The notes under the pieces: generated by a model
Databases searched by the model: none
What the model was told of the DNA's origin: nothing
Seen by the model: only the letters and a program-made list of their open reading frames with translations
Program-made: the position numbers and the translations under genes
Part shown: positions 54,122-63,016 of the stretch, one piece after another
Numbering within the stretch: position 1 is the stretch's first letter
Layout of the letters: every line of letters starts with the position of its first letter
Source: Pseudonocardia sp. 73-21
GTDB taxonomy: Bacteria; Actinomycetota; Actinomycetes; Mycobacteriales; Pseudonocardiaceae
Reading direction: 5' to 3'
NCBI RefSeq assembly: GCF_001899645.1
Contig: NZ_MKVV01000028.1
Span: forward strand, 143,039 to 207,038
DNA length: 64,000 nt

Positions 54122-55945
54122 GTGCGCGAGTACAGCGTTCCCGCCACCACCCGGGTCGGTGACGACGAGAACATCGTCGACGCCGTCTTCGACAATGCCG
54201 CGTCGTACGGGTCCGAGGTCGCGTATCGGCGGCGCGGCGCCGACAAGGTGTGGGTCGACATCACGGCCGCCACGTTCGCGGACGAGGTCGTCGCGGCCGC
54301 CCGCGGGCTGATCGCCGCCGGTGTGGCGCCCGGCGACCGCGTCGGGCTGCTCTCGCGCACCCGCTACGAGTGGACGCTGCTCGACTACGCCATCCTCGCC
54401 GTCGGCGGCGTCACGGTGCCGATCTACGAGACCTCCTCGGCGGACCAGATCCGCTGGATCCTGTCGGACTCCGGCGCCGTGGCCGTGATCGTCGAGTCCC
54501 CGAAGCACCGCGCGCTGGTCGACAGCGTGCGCGACGACCTGGACGCGCTGAAGCGGATCTGGCAGATCGAGCCCGAGGCCGGCGAGCCCGGTGGGGTCGA
54601 GCAGCTCGCGCTGCTGGGCGACGCCACCACCGTCGAGGAGGTGCACGCCCGCCGCAGGGCGGTGCGCAGCGACGACCTCGCCACGCTGATCTACACCTCG
54701 GGCACCACCGGCCGCCCCAAGGGCTGCGAGCTGACCCACCGCAACGTGCAGTCCGAGGTCCGCACCGTGATCGCGGCGTTCCCGGAGCTGCTGCGCAACG
54801 GCGGCTCGGTGCTGCTGTTCCTGCCGCTGGCCCACGTGTTCGGCAAGGCCATCCAGTGCGGGGCCACCGCCAGCCGGGGCATCATCGGCCACACCGCCGA
54901 CGTCTCCGACCTTCTGTCCGACCTCGGCGAGTTCAAGCCCACCTTCCTGCTGGCCGTCCCGCGGGTGTTCGAGAAGGTCTACAACGGCGCCCGGCAGAAG
55001 GCTCACGCCGACGGCAAGGGCAAGATCTTCGACGCGGCCGCCGAGACGGCGATCGCCTGGAGCCGCGCCCAGGACCAGGGCGGAGCCGGGCTCGCGCTCA
55101 AGGCCAAGCACGCGCTGTTCGACAAGCTGGTCTACGGCAAGCTGCGGGCGGCCGTCGGCGGCAACGTCGTGGCCGCGGCGTCGGGCAGCGCGCCGCTGGG
55201 CGAGCGGCTCAACCACTTCTTCCGCGGCATCGGCCTGCCCATCCTGGAGGGCTACGGCCTCACCGAGACCACGGCGGCGATCACCGCCAACACGCTCGAG
55301 GCCACGCGCATCGGCAGCGTCGGCCGTCCGGTGGCCGGGCACGCGGTCCGCATCGCCGACGACGGCGAGATCCTCCTCAAGGGCCCGGTCGTGTTCCGCG
55401 GCTACTGGAAGAACGAGCAGGCCACGGGCGAGGCGATCGAGGACGGCTGGTTCCACAGCGGCGACATCGGCGTGCTCGACGACGGCGGCTTCCTCACGAT
55501 CACCGGCCGCAAGAAGGAGATCATCGTGACGGCCGGCGGCAAGAACGTCGCCCCGGCGGTGCTGGAGGACCGGCTGCGCGCCCACCCGCTGATCAGCCAG
55601 TGCATGGTGGTCGGCGACGCGAAGCCGTTCATCGGCGCGCTGGTCACCATCGACCAGGAGGCCCTGCCCGCCTGGCTGGAGAACCACGGCAAGGCCGCCG
55701 GTACCTCCGTGGCCGACCTGGTGGACGACGCCGACCTGAGGGCCGAGGTGGCCACGGCCGTGGACGACGCCAACCAGGCCGTCTCCCGCGCCGAGCAGAT
55801 CCGCGAGTTCCGCGTCCTGCCCGTCGACTTCACCGAGACCGGCGGCGAGATCACCCCCACCCTGAAGGTCAAGCGCGCGGTGGTGGCCGAGCACTTCGCC
55901 GACGACATCGCGGGCATCTACGCGGGCAGCAAGCAGCCGGCCTGA
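54122..55945 (+). CDS. fadD15: Long-chain acyl-CoA synthetase (FadD15-like)
   Basis: The 607-aa ANL enzyme activates fatty acids to acyl-CoA through acyl-AMP. It has the P-loop-like LIYTSGTTGRPKGCELTHRN near 185, FLPLAHVFGKAIQ, the LEGYGLTETTAAI adenine motif near 375, FHSGDIGVLDDGGFLTITGR near 445 and KKEIIVTAGGKNVAP with the catalytic-domain Lys region. GTG 54122 has AGGAGG nine bases upstream. It is adjacent to pimB' and in mycobacterial order. Confidence 0.95.
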   Translation: MREYSVPATTRVGDDENIVDAVFDNAASYGSEVAYRRRGADKVWVDITAATFADEVVAAARGLIAAGVAPGDRVGLLSRTRYEWTLLDYAILAVGGVTVPIYETSSADQIRWILSDSGAVAVIVESPKHRALVDSVRDDLDALKRIWQIEPEAGEPGGVEQLALLGDATTVEEVHARRRAVRSDDLATLIYTSGTTGRPKGCELTHRNVQSEVRTVIAAFPELLRNGGSVLLFLPLAHVFGKAIQCGATASRGIIGHTADVSDLLSDLGEFKPTFLLAVPRVFEKVYNGARQKAHADGKGKIFDAAAETAIAWSRAQDQGGAGLALKAKHALFDKLVYGKLRAAVGGNVVAAASGSAPLGERLNHFFRGIGLPILEGYGLTETTAAITANTLEATRIGSVGRPVAGHAVRIADDGEILLKGPVVFRGYWKNEQATGEAIEDGWFHSGDIGVLDDGGFLTITGRKKEIIVTAGGKNVAPAVLEDRLRAHPLISQCMVVGDAKPFIGALVTIDQEALPAWLENHGKAAGTSVADLVDDADLRAEVATAVDDANQAVSRAEQIREFRVLPVDFTETGGEITPTLKVKRAVVAEHFADDIAGIYAGSKQPA

Positions 55946-55965
55946 CCCCGGCCCCTCCCGACGGG

Positions 55966-57087
55966 TCAGAGGAGCGACCCCAGGTGGGCCACCCGGCCGG
56001 GCCAGGTCCAGTCCGCCTGCATCCGGGCGCGACCGGCCTCGCCCATCGCATGCGCCCGGGCCGGGTCGGCGAGCAGCGCCGTGACCGCCTCGGCCAGCCG
56101 GTCGACGTCACGGCCGGGCACCACGTGGCCGGTGCAGCCGTCCTGGACCGTCTCCGGGGCTCCGCCGGAGTCGCCCGCCACCACCGGCAGCCCGGCGGCC
56201 GCGGCCTCCAGCAGGACGATGCCCAGGCCCTCGACGTCCAGCCCGCCGCCGCGGGTGCGGCACGGCAGCGCGAACGCGTCGCCGACGGCGTGGTGGGCCG
56301 GTAGCTCGGCCGCGGGGACGGCCCCGGCGAACACGGTGTGGCCGGCCACGCCGTGCTCGGCGGCGAGCCGGCGCAGCCTCGGCCCGTCGGGGCCGTCGCC
56401 CACGAGCAGCAGCCGGGCGCCGGGCACGCGGTCCCGGATCCGCGGCAGCGCCCGGATCAGCACGTCCTGGCCCTTGCGCGCCACCAGCCGGGACACGCAC
56501 GTGACGACGGGCGCCTGGCCCAGGCCGTAGCGGCGGCGCAGCTCGGCGCGGGCCGCCGGGTCGGGCCGGAAGGTGTCCGTGTCGATCCCGGACGGGAGCG
56601 GCTCCAGGGCCGCATCGGGCCCGCAGGCCGCGGCGATCCGGCCCCGGGTCCAGCGGGAGATGGTGGTGAGCGCGTCCGCGTCGGCACCGATGCGGCGCAG
56701 GGCCTGTCGCGCGCCGGGCACCATCGACCAGCCCACCTCGTGGCCGTGCGTGCTCGCCACCACGCGCTCGACGCCGGCGTGCCGGCGCAGCCACGGCCCC
56801 AGCAGCCCCAGCGGGGCCGAGGCGCCGAACCACACCGTGCTCGCGCCGTGCTCGCGCACCAGCTCCGCGGCCCGCCGGGCGACCCCGGGCGTCGGCAGGA
56901 TCAGCGACGTCGGGTGGCGGTGCACCGGATAGGACAGGGCCACGTCGAAGGCCGCCGCGCCGGGCCAGGCGGGCGCGTAGACCGCGAGCTCACCCGGGGG
57001 CAGCCGGTCGGCCAGGGCGTGCAGGTAGTTCTGGATGCCGCCGTTGCGGGGCGGGAAGTCGTTGGTGACCAGCAGGGTGCGCGGCAC
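55966..57087 (-). CDS. pimB': Phosphatidylinositol mannosyltransferase PimB'
   Basis: PimB' is a GT-B/GT4 glycosyltransferase that adds the second mannose to PIM1 using GDP-mannose. The 373-aa product has LLVTNDFPPRNGGIQNYLHAL, VASTHGHEVGWSMVPGARQ with the catalytic His, CVSRLVARKGQDVLI near 195, and the C-terminal EX7E motif region RTRGGGLDVEGLGIVLLEAAAAGLPVVAG near 290. GTG 57087 follows TAGCGT plus 6 nt and lacks a ribosome site. The Asp-Glu spacing of EGLGIVLLE fits the family. Confidence 0.93.
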   Translation of the reverse strand: MPRTLLVTNDFPPRNGGIQNYLHALADRLPPGELAVYAPAWPGAAAFDVALSYPVHRHPTSLILPTPGVARRAAELVREHGASTVWFGASAPLGLLGPWLRRHAGVERVVASTHGHEVGWSMVPGARQALRRIGADADALTTISRWTRGRIAAACGPDAALEPLPSGIDTDTFRPDPAARAELRRRYGLGQAPVVTCVSRLVARKGQDVLIRALPRIRDRVPGARLLLVGDGPDGPRLRRLAAEHGVAGHTVFAGAVPAAELPAHHAVGDAFALPCRTRGGGLDVEGLGIVLLEAAAAGLPVVAGDSGGAPETVQDGCTGHVVPGRDVDRLAEAVTALLADPARAHAMGEAGRARMQADWTWPGRVAHLGSLL

Positions 57088-57093
57088 GCCGTG

Positions 57094-57099
57094 ACGCTA
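57094..57099 (-). promoter_or_regulatory. Putative -10 element for leaderless pimB'
   Basis: TAGCGT on the minus strand is followed by CACGGC and GTG 57087. A good TATAG context precedes it. Confidence 0.45.
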
Positions 57100-57175
57100 T
57101 AAGGAGACGGGCGGCGGCCGGCCTGAGGGCCGGGCGCCGCCCGTGCTCCGGGGAGCGGACGTGATCCGTGGGGCG

Positions 57176-58303
57176 CTACACGCGCCGCGCGCCGGTGAAG
57201 GCGCTCCGGGAGACCTTCTGGTACTTCACGACGTCACCGCTCTGCGGGGCGTCGATGAACGTGCCGTTGCCGGCGTAGATGCCGACGTGGCTGACCGGGC
57301 TGTAGTAGAAGACCAGGTCACCAGGCTGCAGCTGATCCCAGGACACGGCCTTGCCCACCAGCGCCTGCTGGCTGCTGGACCGCGGCAGCGTGACGCCCGC
57401 CTTCTTGAAGGCCCAGGACGTGAGGCCGGAGCAGTCGTAGCTGTTCGGGCCCTCGGCACCCCACACGTAGGGCTTGCCGAGCTGTGTGGCCGCGGCGCGC
57501 AGCGCCTCCACGCCGACGCCGGAGCCGGTGATGTCCGGCGCGTCCGCACCGGGGCCGTTGCGGTCGCGGCGCTGCTGGGGCGAGAGCTGCGCGAGCAGCT
57601 TCTCGGCCTCGTCGATGCGCATCTCGGCGTCCTTCTTGCGGGCCCCGAGGTCCTGCTCGGCCTTCGTGGCCTGCGCGACGGCGGCCTGCGCGCGGGCGAC
57701 GGCCGCGTCGGCGTCGGACTGGGCGGCGGTGGTCTTGTCGACCTCCGCGCTGAGCTGGCCGAGCGCCTCCTTGTACTGCGAGGAGAGACTCTCCAGCGCC
57801 GACATCTGGTCGAGGAAGTCCTGCGGGGAGCCGCTGGCGAGCAGCGCGTTGAACTGGTCGAGGTTGCCGCTCTCGAACGTGGCCATCGCGACCGCGTCCA
57901 CCTGCTTGCGGTAGCTCTCCTCGTTGGCCTTCGCCACGTCGACCGCGGCCTTCGCGGGCCCGACGGCGTTCTGGAAGTTGGTGACGTCCTGCTGGCGCGC
58001 CGTGAGGGCGTCCTGCGCCGCGTGCCACTGCTCGGTGAGCGCCTCGGCCTCGCGCTGGACCTGGTCGAGCTGGGCGGCCGCGTCGGTGGCGTTGGTGGGC
58101 CTGGGCGGAGGCGCGGGCGTGGTGGCCGGAGCCGCCAGGGCCGCGGCCGCGGCGGCCGGGTCCACGGGAGGCGGGGGGTCGGCGGACGCGGGGTTCACGA
58201 TGAGCACCCCCGCCACGAGCGTGACGACGGCGAGGGAGCTGCCGGACATCACCCGCCACACCGTAGGGCGGTTGCAGGAGGGGTTACGCCGAGGCGACAC
58301 CAC
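57176..58303 (-). CDS. NlpC/P60 peptidoglycan endopeptidase (RipC-like)
   Basis: This secreted hydrolase cuts D-Glu-mDAP stem peptides. The 375-aa product has a signal sequence with WRVMSGSSLAVVTLVAGVLI ending near ASADP, a Pro-rich stretch, a long coiled coil (about 65-235, autoinhibitory or FtsX-binding in relatives) and an NlpC/P60 domain with the catalytic YDCSGLTSWAFKKAGVTLPRSS (Cys) and PGDLVFYYSPVSHVGIYAGNG (His). GTG 58303 has AAGGAG; the next GTG is immediately after. It matches Rv2190c. Confidence 0.92.
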   Translation of the reverse strand: MVSPRRNPSCNRPTVWRVMSGSSLAVVTLVAGVLIVNPASADPPPPVDPAAAAAALAAPATTPAPPPRPTNATDAAAQLDQVQREAEALTEQWHAAQDALTARQQDVTNFQNAVGPAKAAVDVAKANEESYRKQVDAVAMATFESGNLDQFNALLASGSPQDFLDQMSALESLSSQYKEALGQLSAEVDKTTAAQSDADAAVARAQAAVAQATKAEQDLGARKKDAEMRIDEAEKLLAQLSPQQRRDRNGPGADAPDITGSGVGVEALRAAATQLGKPYVWGAEGPNSYDCSGLTSWAFKKAGVTLPRSSSQQALVGKAVSWDQLQPGDLVFYYSPVSHVGIYAGNGTFIDAPQSGDVVKYQKVSRSAFTGARRV

Positions 58304-58540
58304 GCGGCTGGAACTCCTTCCACGATCCGCACGCCGCCCGGCGGGGAGCTGCGTGCCGGAGCGGTGCGTGCCGACCCTGCGACGCCGATCGGGGGAGCGG
58401 CTAGCGACCACAAGGTCTCGCGGAGATTACGGAGCCCCCGTCACGGCGTCCACATCACCCCTCCCCCGGCGCGTCGCCACCCGGAGTGTCACTCTCCGGA
58501 ACCGCGTGACCACGACTACTCGTTACGCGACGGCGTTTTG

Positions 58541-58822
58541 TCACCCGGCGTCACGGACGGGTCGCCCTCCGTTCTGCTCCGGGGAGTCGCGCCGCGTACG
58601 GGTGGCGACGAGACGCAACCGGGGGACGAGGCCCTGCTCGGCCAGAACGTCGAACGCACGCTGCTCCGGTGCGTCGAGCTGCACGATCGGCGCGCCGGAC
58701 GGCATACCGTTCTCGTCCTCGACGTCGGACTCCCGCGGGGCCGGGGTACCGAGCAGTACGCCGATGACGCAGTCGCCGCAGGCGTGACCGCGGACCTCGC
58801 AGCTGTCGCACTCGATGATCAT
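58541..58822 (-). CDS. Small cysteine-motif protein
   Basis: The 93-aa product begins MIIECDSCEVRGHACGDCVI with GVLLGTP, a CxxC plus CGDC pattern that may bind zinc or an Fe-S cluster, and ends in a charged helix QRAFDVLAEQGLVPRLRLVA. It is a conserved type in this actinobacterial neighbourhood, of unknown function. ATG 58822 has AGGAG at 5 nt. It is upstream of the NlpC/P60 gene on the same strand. Confidence 0.75.
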   Translation of the reverse strand: MIIECDSCEVRGHACGDCVIGVLLGTPAPRESDVEDENGMPSGAPIVQLDAPEQRAFDVLAEQGLVPRLRLVATRTRRDSPEQNGGRPVRDAG

Positions 58823-59084
58823 CTCTGCTCCTGTCGACCGTGGGGTGTTCTCCCGGGCACGGCGGACGTTACGAGCACCCACCGACATTCTTGACGCGCT
58901 CGCTCCAGCACGATCGGTGCGGGCCGCACGACGACGCCGTGAGGGAGGGCGCTCGCGGGCGGCGCGAAGCGATCACCGGCCGCCCCGTCCACCGTGATCA
59001 GCGCGCATCGCACTCACCGCCCCGGCGAGGACGCTCGCGTCCGACACACGACGATCACGGGGGGATCCCGCCGGGCCCCGGGCG
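58823..59084. other. Gene-free region before the NYN gene end
   Basis: No supported gene. A short open frame on the minus strand reads out of the upstream region but has no recognisable content. G-rich runs near 59056-59075 (ACGGGGGGATCCC, then CCGGGCCCCGGG) could form a terminator-like hairpin after the NYN gene. Confidence 0.35.
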
Positions 59085-60401
59085 CTACGGCCGCCCCAGC
59101 CGCTTCACCAGCACCGCCGACGGCACCGAGTAGGCGCCGCGGCGCCGCACGGACTCGACGACGGCGCGGTCGGAGGTGGCCACGGCCACCGGACGGCCCT
59201 GGGGCTCGGCGGCCACGAGCGTGCGGATGACGTCGTCGGCGAGCACGCCCTTGTCGCTGAACAGCACGCGCAGCCCGCGGGAGCCGCGCATCGGCGCCAC
59301 CACCACTCCCGCCCCGTCGAACACCACCGTGATCTCGATGCTCGTGCGGGCGGCGAGCGCGGCGAGCTGGCCGACGAGCCGGGTGCGCTGGTCGGCGAGG
59401 GTGAGCTCGGGGTAGGCGGTCTTGCTGACGTTGTAGCCGTCCACGACGAGGTGCAGCGTGGGCACCGAGAGCAGCGAGTCGAGTCCGGAGACGCTGTCGA
59501 CGGCCGCACCGCCACGGCCCTGCTGCGCCCCGGCGACGAGATCGCCGGGCCGTGGGCCGCCGCCGCCCAGGGCCAGCTCGCGGCGCAGCCCGGCCACCGC
59601 GCCCCCGAGGGTGTCGACGAGCAGCGCGAGCCGCACCTCGTCGGCCTGGCGGGCCTCGCGGGCGGCCTGGCGGGCCGCGGCCACCTCGGCCGCGGCCCGG
59701 TCGGCCCGGCGACGTTCGGACTCGGCGCGTCCGCGTTCGCGGTCGCGTTCCTCGCGGGCGGCGGTGAGCTCCGCGGCGGCCTCGCGGCGCACGTCCTCGA
59801 CGGCCTGCTCGGCGGCGGTCCGGGCGTCCAGCGCCGCGCGCAGGGTGGCCCCCTGCTCGGAGACCCGCCGGCGCAGCTGCTGGTACTCGACGTCGCGGGT
59901 CTCGCCCGCCGTCCGGGCCTGGGCGCGGGCCTCGGTCAGCTCGCCGCGCAGCCGTTCCAGCTCGACGGTGAGCTTGTCCACCCGCGACAGCGCCTCGTCC
60001 CGCTCCGCCCGCAGCTCGACGACCTCACCGCGGCGGGCGGCGACCGCCACGGCCTCGGGGGCCGACGCGTCTCCCAGCAGGATCGCGGCCGCGGCGGCGG
60101 TCAGGGGGTCGTCGGCGGTCGGGACGAGCTCACCGGTGCGGTGCTCCTCCCACCACGCGACGACGGCCGAGCGGAACACCGTGGACGACGCCAGCTCGGC
60201 GGTCAGGGCCGGGCCGGCGAGCTTGGCCCGCTTGGCCGGGGCGAACCGGGCGAAGCGCCGCAGCGGCACCGGGACCTCGGTGGCGGGCATCTCCCCCAGG
60301 GCGGTGGCCGCGATCTCGGCCAGCCGGGCGCGGACGGCATCCGGGAGACGGGCCCACTCCGCAGGGGGCAGCCCGTCGGGGGAGCCGGGCGTCGCGGACA
60401 T
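59085..60401 (-). CDS. NYN-domain (PIN-like) RNase with coiled coil
   Basis: The 438-aa product has an N-terminal helical part (1-110, VRARLAEIAATALGEMP), a long coiled coil (about 125-275) and a C-terminal NYN/PIN domain: LHLVVDGYNVSKTAYPEL near 312, IEITVVFDGAGVVVAP near 352, VLFSDKGVLADDVIRTLVAA near 378 and VATSDRAVVESVRRRGAYSV, giving the four acidic residues of a Mg-dependent nuclease. Related YacP-type proteins act in RNA turnover. Start ATG 60401. Confidence 0.88.
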   Translation of the reverse strand: MSATPGSPDGLPPAEWARLPDAVRARLAEIAATALGEMPATEVPVPLRRFARFAPAKRAKLAGPALTAELASSTVFRSAVVAWWEEHRTGELVPTADDPLTAAAAAILLGDASAPEAVAVAARRGEVVELRAERDEALSRVDKLTVELERLRGELTEARAQARTAGETRDVEYQQLRRRVSEQGATLRAALDARTAAEQAVEDVRREAAAELTAAREERDRERGRAESERRRADRAAAEVAAARQAAREARQADEVRLALLVDTLGGAVAGLRRELALGGGGPRPGDLVAGAQQGRGGAAVDSVSGLDSLLSVPTLHLVVDGYNVSKTAYPELTLADQRTRLVGQLAALAARTSIEITVVFDGAGVVVAPMRGSRGLRVLFSDKGVLADDVIRTLVAAEPQGRPVAVATSDRAVVESVRRRGAYSVPSAVLVKRLGRP

Positions 60402-60464
60402 CGCACCAGGTTATCCGCGATCCGGCCGCGGCACAGGCGGCGCGTCGGGCGGATCACCGCGGGA

Positions 60465-60674
60465 GTGCCCGCTCTGCGCCGAGCATCGCGGGCGCGGCCC
60501 GGCGCCGGGCACCTCCACATCCCGCCGCTGCGCCACGCCCCCCGCCTCGCCGACCTCACCGACGACGAGGCCGCCGTTGCCCACTTCCACCAGCGCGTCT
60601 TCGTCCGCACCGAGGGCACCCCGCGCGACGTCCCGTGGCACGTGGGCGACGACCGGAGGGGCCGTGCGCGGTGA
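60465..60674 (+). CDS. Small hypothetical ORF coupled to the exonuclease gene
   Basis: The 69-codon frame from GTG 60465 (ends DDEAAVAHFHQRVFVRTEG then TPRDVPWHVGDD) has no recognised domain. Its TGA overlaps the next gene's GTG (GTGA), the coupling style used throughout this chromosome, which argues for it being real. It could also be the decayed end of an older gene. Confidence 0.4.
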   Translation: MPALRRASRARPGAGHLHIPPLRHAPRLADLTDDEAAVAHFHQRVFVRTEGTPRDVPWHVGDDRRGRAR

Positions 60675-62482
60675 CGACGCCGACAGCGCCGCGCTCTGCG
60701 CCCGCCTGCGGTCGCCCCTCGACGCCGCCGATTCTGTCGGTGGCGACCGCTAGCTTCCGCGACGTGGTCGCTCCCCGCTCCCCGCAGCTCTCGTTCGACG
60801 AGCTGGGCACGCCCCTGCGCGAGGTCACGTTCGTGGTGCTCGACCTGGAGACCACCGGCGGCGCCCCCACCACCGACGCGATCACCGAGGTCGGGGCCGT
60901 CAAGGTGCGGGGCGGCGAGCAGGTGGCCGAGCTGGCCACGCTCGTCGATCCCGGCACGGGCGTGCCGCCCCACATCGTGGCGCTCACCGGCATCACCACG
61001 GCCATGATCGCCGACGCGCCGCGGCTGCCCGAGGTGCTGCCCACGATCCTGGAGTTCCTGCGCGGATCGGTGCTGGTGGCCCACAACGCCCCGTTCGACG
61101 CGGGGTTCCTGCGGGCGGCCTGCGAACGCCACGGGCAGGCGTGGCCGAAGCCGCCGGTGCTGTGCACGGCCCGGCTGGCCCGCGCGGTACTGAGCCGCGA
61201 CGAGGCGCCGAGCGTCCGGCTGGGGGCGCTGGCCCGGCTGTTCGGCACGGCCACCACGCCCAACCACCGGGCCCTGTCCGACGCCCGCGCCACCGTGGAG
61301 GTGCTGCACCACCTGATGGAGCGCGTGGGCAACCTCGGCGTCCAGAGCCTGGAGGAGCTGCTCGGCCTGGCCCGGGAGTCGGCGCCGCACCGGCCCACGC
61401 AGGGGCAGCGGCAGAAGCGGCGCCTGGCCGAGCACGTGCCGTCGGCGCCGGGGGTCTACCTGTTCCGCGGCCCGCGCGACGAGGTGCTCTACGTCGGCAC
61501 GAGCGGCGACCTGCGCCGCCGGGTGCGCAGCTACTTCACCGCCGGGGAGCGCCGGCGGCGGGTGCGCGACATGGTGGCGCTGGCCGAGCGCGTCGACACC
61601 GTCGTGTGCGCCCACGCGCTGGAGGCGTCGGTCCGGGAGCTGCGGCTCATCGCGGCCCACCAGCCCCGCTACAACCGGCGCTCCCGGCGGCCGCACCGCG
61701 CCTGGTGGGTCACGCCCACCGCCGAGGCGTTCCCGCGGCTGTCGGTGGTGGCCACGCCGCGCGAGGGCGCGTTCGGGCCGTTCCGGTCGCGGCAGGCGGC
61801 GGTGGCGGCCGTCGAGACCGTCCTGGACGTCGTGCCGGTCCGGCCCTGCACCCAGCGCATCCCCGCCCGCGGTGCCTCGGCGGCCCCGTGCGCGCTGCAC
61901 GAGATGAACCGGTGCGCAGCACCGTGCGCGGGCCTGCAGACGCCCGAGCAGTACGCACCCGCCGTCGCCGCCGCGGCCGCGCTCGTCACCGGATCCGACG
62001 ACGCGCCGCTGCGCCTGCTCGCCGCCGAGATCGACGGCTTCTCCGAGCAGCAGCGCTACGAGACGGCCGCGCAGCACCGCGACCGGCTCGCCGCGCTCGT
62101 CCTGGCCCTGGGCCGGGCCCAGCGGCTGGCCGCGCTGGCCGCGGTGCCGGAGCTGGTCGGGGCGCGGCCCGACGGCCGGGGCGGCTGGGAGGTGGCGGTG
62201 GTGCGGTTCGGGCGGCTGGCCGCGGCGGGGGTGGCCCGGCGCGGGGTGGCGCCCATGCCGGTGATCGACGCGCTGCGCCTGGGCGCGCAGACGATCCTGC
62301 CGGAGCCCGGGCCGCTGCAGGGCGCGTCGGCCGAGGAGGTGGGCCTGCTGCACCGCTGGCTGTCCGGCGGCGGCACCCGGCTCGTGCACAGCGACCCGCC
62401 CTGGGCCGAGCCCGCCCGCGGCGCCGGATCGTGGGCGGGCTGGGCGGCGCGGGCCCGACCGGCGGAACTCGACGTGGACTAG
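60671..62482 (+). CDS. DEDDh exonuclease fused to UvrC-like GIY-YIG nuclease
   Basis: The 603-aa fusion has an N-terminal DnaQ-type 3'-5' exonuclease (FVVLDLETTGGAPTTDAITE, IVALTGITTAMI, VAHNAPFDAGFLRAAC, HRALSDARATVEVLHHL; about 40-215) and a C-terminal UvrC/Cho-type part with VPSAPGVYLFRGPRDEVLYV then GTSGDLRRRVRSYFT (GIY-YIG, about 250-330) and the UvrC-like CTQRIP, CALHEMNRCAAPC region. The mycobacterial homologue is Rv2191; it probably works in DNA repair. GTG 60671 overlaps the preceding ORF. Confidence 0.9.
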   Translation: MTTPTAPRSAPACGRPSTPPILSVATASFRDVVAPRSPQLSFDELGTPLREVTFVVLDLETTGGAPTTDAITEVGAVKVRGGEQVAELATLVDPGTGVPPHIVALTGITTAMIADAPRLPEVLPTILEFLRGSVLVAHNAPFDAGFLRAACERHGQAWPKPPVLCTARLARAVLSRDEAPSVRLGALARLFGTATTPNHRALSDARATVEVLHHLMERVGNLGVQSLEELLGLARESAPHRPTQGQRQKRRLAEHVPSAPGVYLFRGPRDEVLYVGTSGDLRRRVRSYFTAGERRRRVRDMVALAERVDTVVCAHALEASVRELRLIAAHQPRYNRRSRRPHRAWWVTPTAEAFPRLSVVATPREGAFGPFRSRQAAVAAVETVLDVVPVRPCTQRIPARGASAAPCALHEMNRCAAPCAGLQTPEQYAPAVAAAAALVTGSDDAPLRLLAAEIDGFSEQQRYETAAQHRDRLAALVLALGRAQRLAALAAVPELVGARPDGRGGWEVAVVRFGRLAAAGVARRGVAPMPVIDALRLGAQTILPEPGPLQGASAEEVGLLHRWLSGGGTRLVHSDPPWAEPARGAGSWAGWAARARPAELDVD

Positions 62483-62521
62483 TGTCCGGGCCCTCGAGCC
62501 GACCTACCCCGAGGAGTCGAC

Positions 62522-62800
62522 GTGATCACCGCGATCGTCCTGGTGCACACCGCCGCCGACCGCATCCCGGAGACCGCCCAGGCCATCGCGGACCTCGACG
62601 GCGTCAGCGAGGTCTACTCCTGCGCCGGCGACGTCGACCTGATCGCCGTGGTCAAGGTGGCCCAGCACGACCAGCTCGCCGACGTCATCGCGGGCCGGCT
62701 CAGCAAGGTCGACGGGGTGCAGCGCACCGACACCCACATCGCCTTCCGCTCCTACTCCAGCGCCGACACCGACTCCACGTTCTCCGCGGGCCTGGACTGA
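62522..62800 (+). CDS. Stand-alone Lrp/AsnC ligand-binding (RAM) domain protein
   Basis: The 92-aa product is the ligand-binding half of Lrp/AsnC regulators without the HTH: MITAIVLVHTAADRIPETAQ, SEVYSCAGDVDLIAVVKV, and TDTHIAFRSYSS. Such proteins form decamers or pair with full-length Lrp. GTG 62522 has GAGGAG at 5 nt. A GGCACG/CGTGCC hairpin 13 bp after the stop (62813-62829) may terminate it. Confidence 0.88.
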   Translation: MITAIVLVHTAADRIPETAQAIADLDGVSEVYSCAGDVDLIAVVKVAQHDQLADVIAGRLSKVDGVQRTDTHIAFRSYSSADTDSTFSAGLD

Positions 62801-62812
62801 CACCACCCGCGA

Positions 62813-62829
62813 GGCACGCCGACCGTGCC
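62813..62829. terminator. Hairpin after the Lrp-domain gene
   Basis: GGCACG, CCGAC, CGTGCC: 6-bp perfect stem close to the stop at 62800. Confidence 0.5.
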
Positions 62830-62947
62830 GCCGACGACCAGCTCGTGTCCCGGTTCCGGCGGGGACGTTACGTCGCGTGTGCGGAATCGCCGTCGATCAC
62901 GGATCGACAAGACCACAGGTCAGAGCGCACGAGGCAGGCTGCCCTTA

Positions 62948-62961
62948 TCCGCACATGCGGA
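62948..62961. repeat. Inverted repeat in the Lrp-DUF6158 gap
   Basis: TCCGCACATGCGGA, two perfect 6-bp arms around CA, in the 216-bp gap between convergent genes. The surrounding sequence is less GC-rich than average and no gene is supported there. Confidence 0.5.
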
Positions 62962-63016
62962 ACTACGAGCCCGAGACACCCGCAGCTGCCGTTCGGTAAC
63001 CCGTGACCGGGATCAG

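Noticed and set aside
58304..58540. Possible c-di-AMP (ydaO-type) riboswitch before the NlpC/P60 gene
   Set aside because: Such riboswitches occur upstream of wall hydrolases in actinobacteria, but I could not find the conserved core in this leader. A covariance-model search would settle it.
58540..58554. GTCACCCGGCGTCAC direct repeat as a possible MtrA site
   Set aside because: The spacing (10 bp) and bases differ from the MtrA motif I recall, and it overlaps the end of the upstream gene.
58819..59013. 65-codon minus-strand ORF upstream of the Cys-motif gene
   Set aside because: No ribosome site or recognisable content; it overlaps the start of the better-supported gene.
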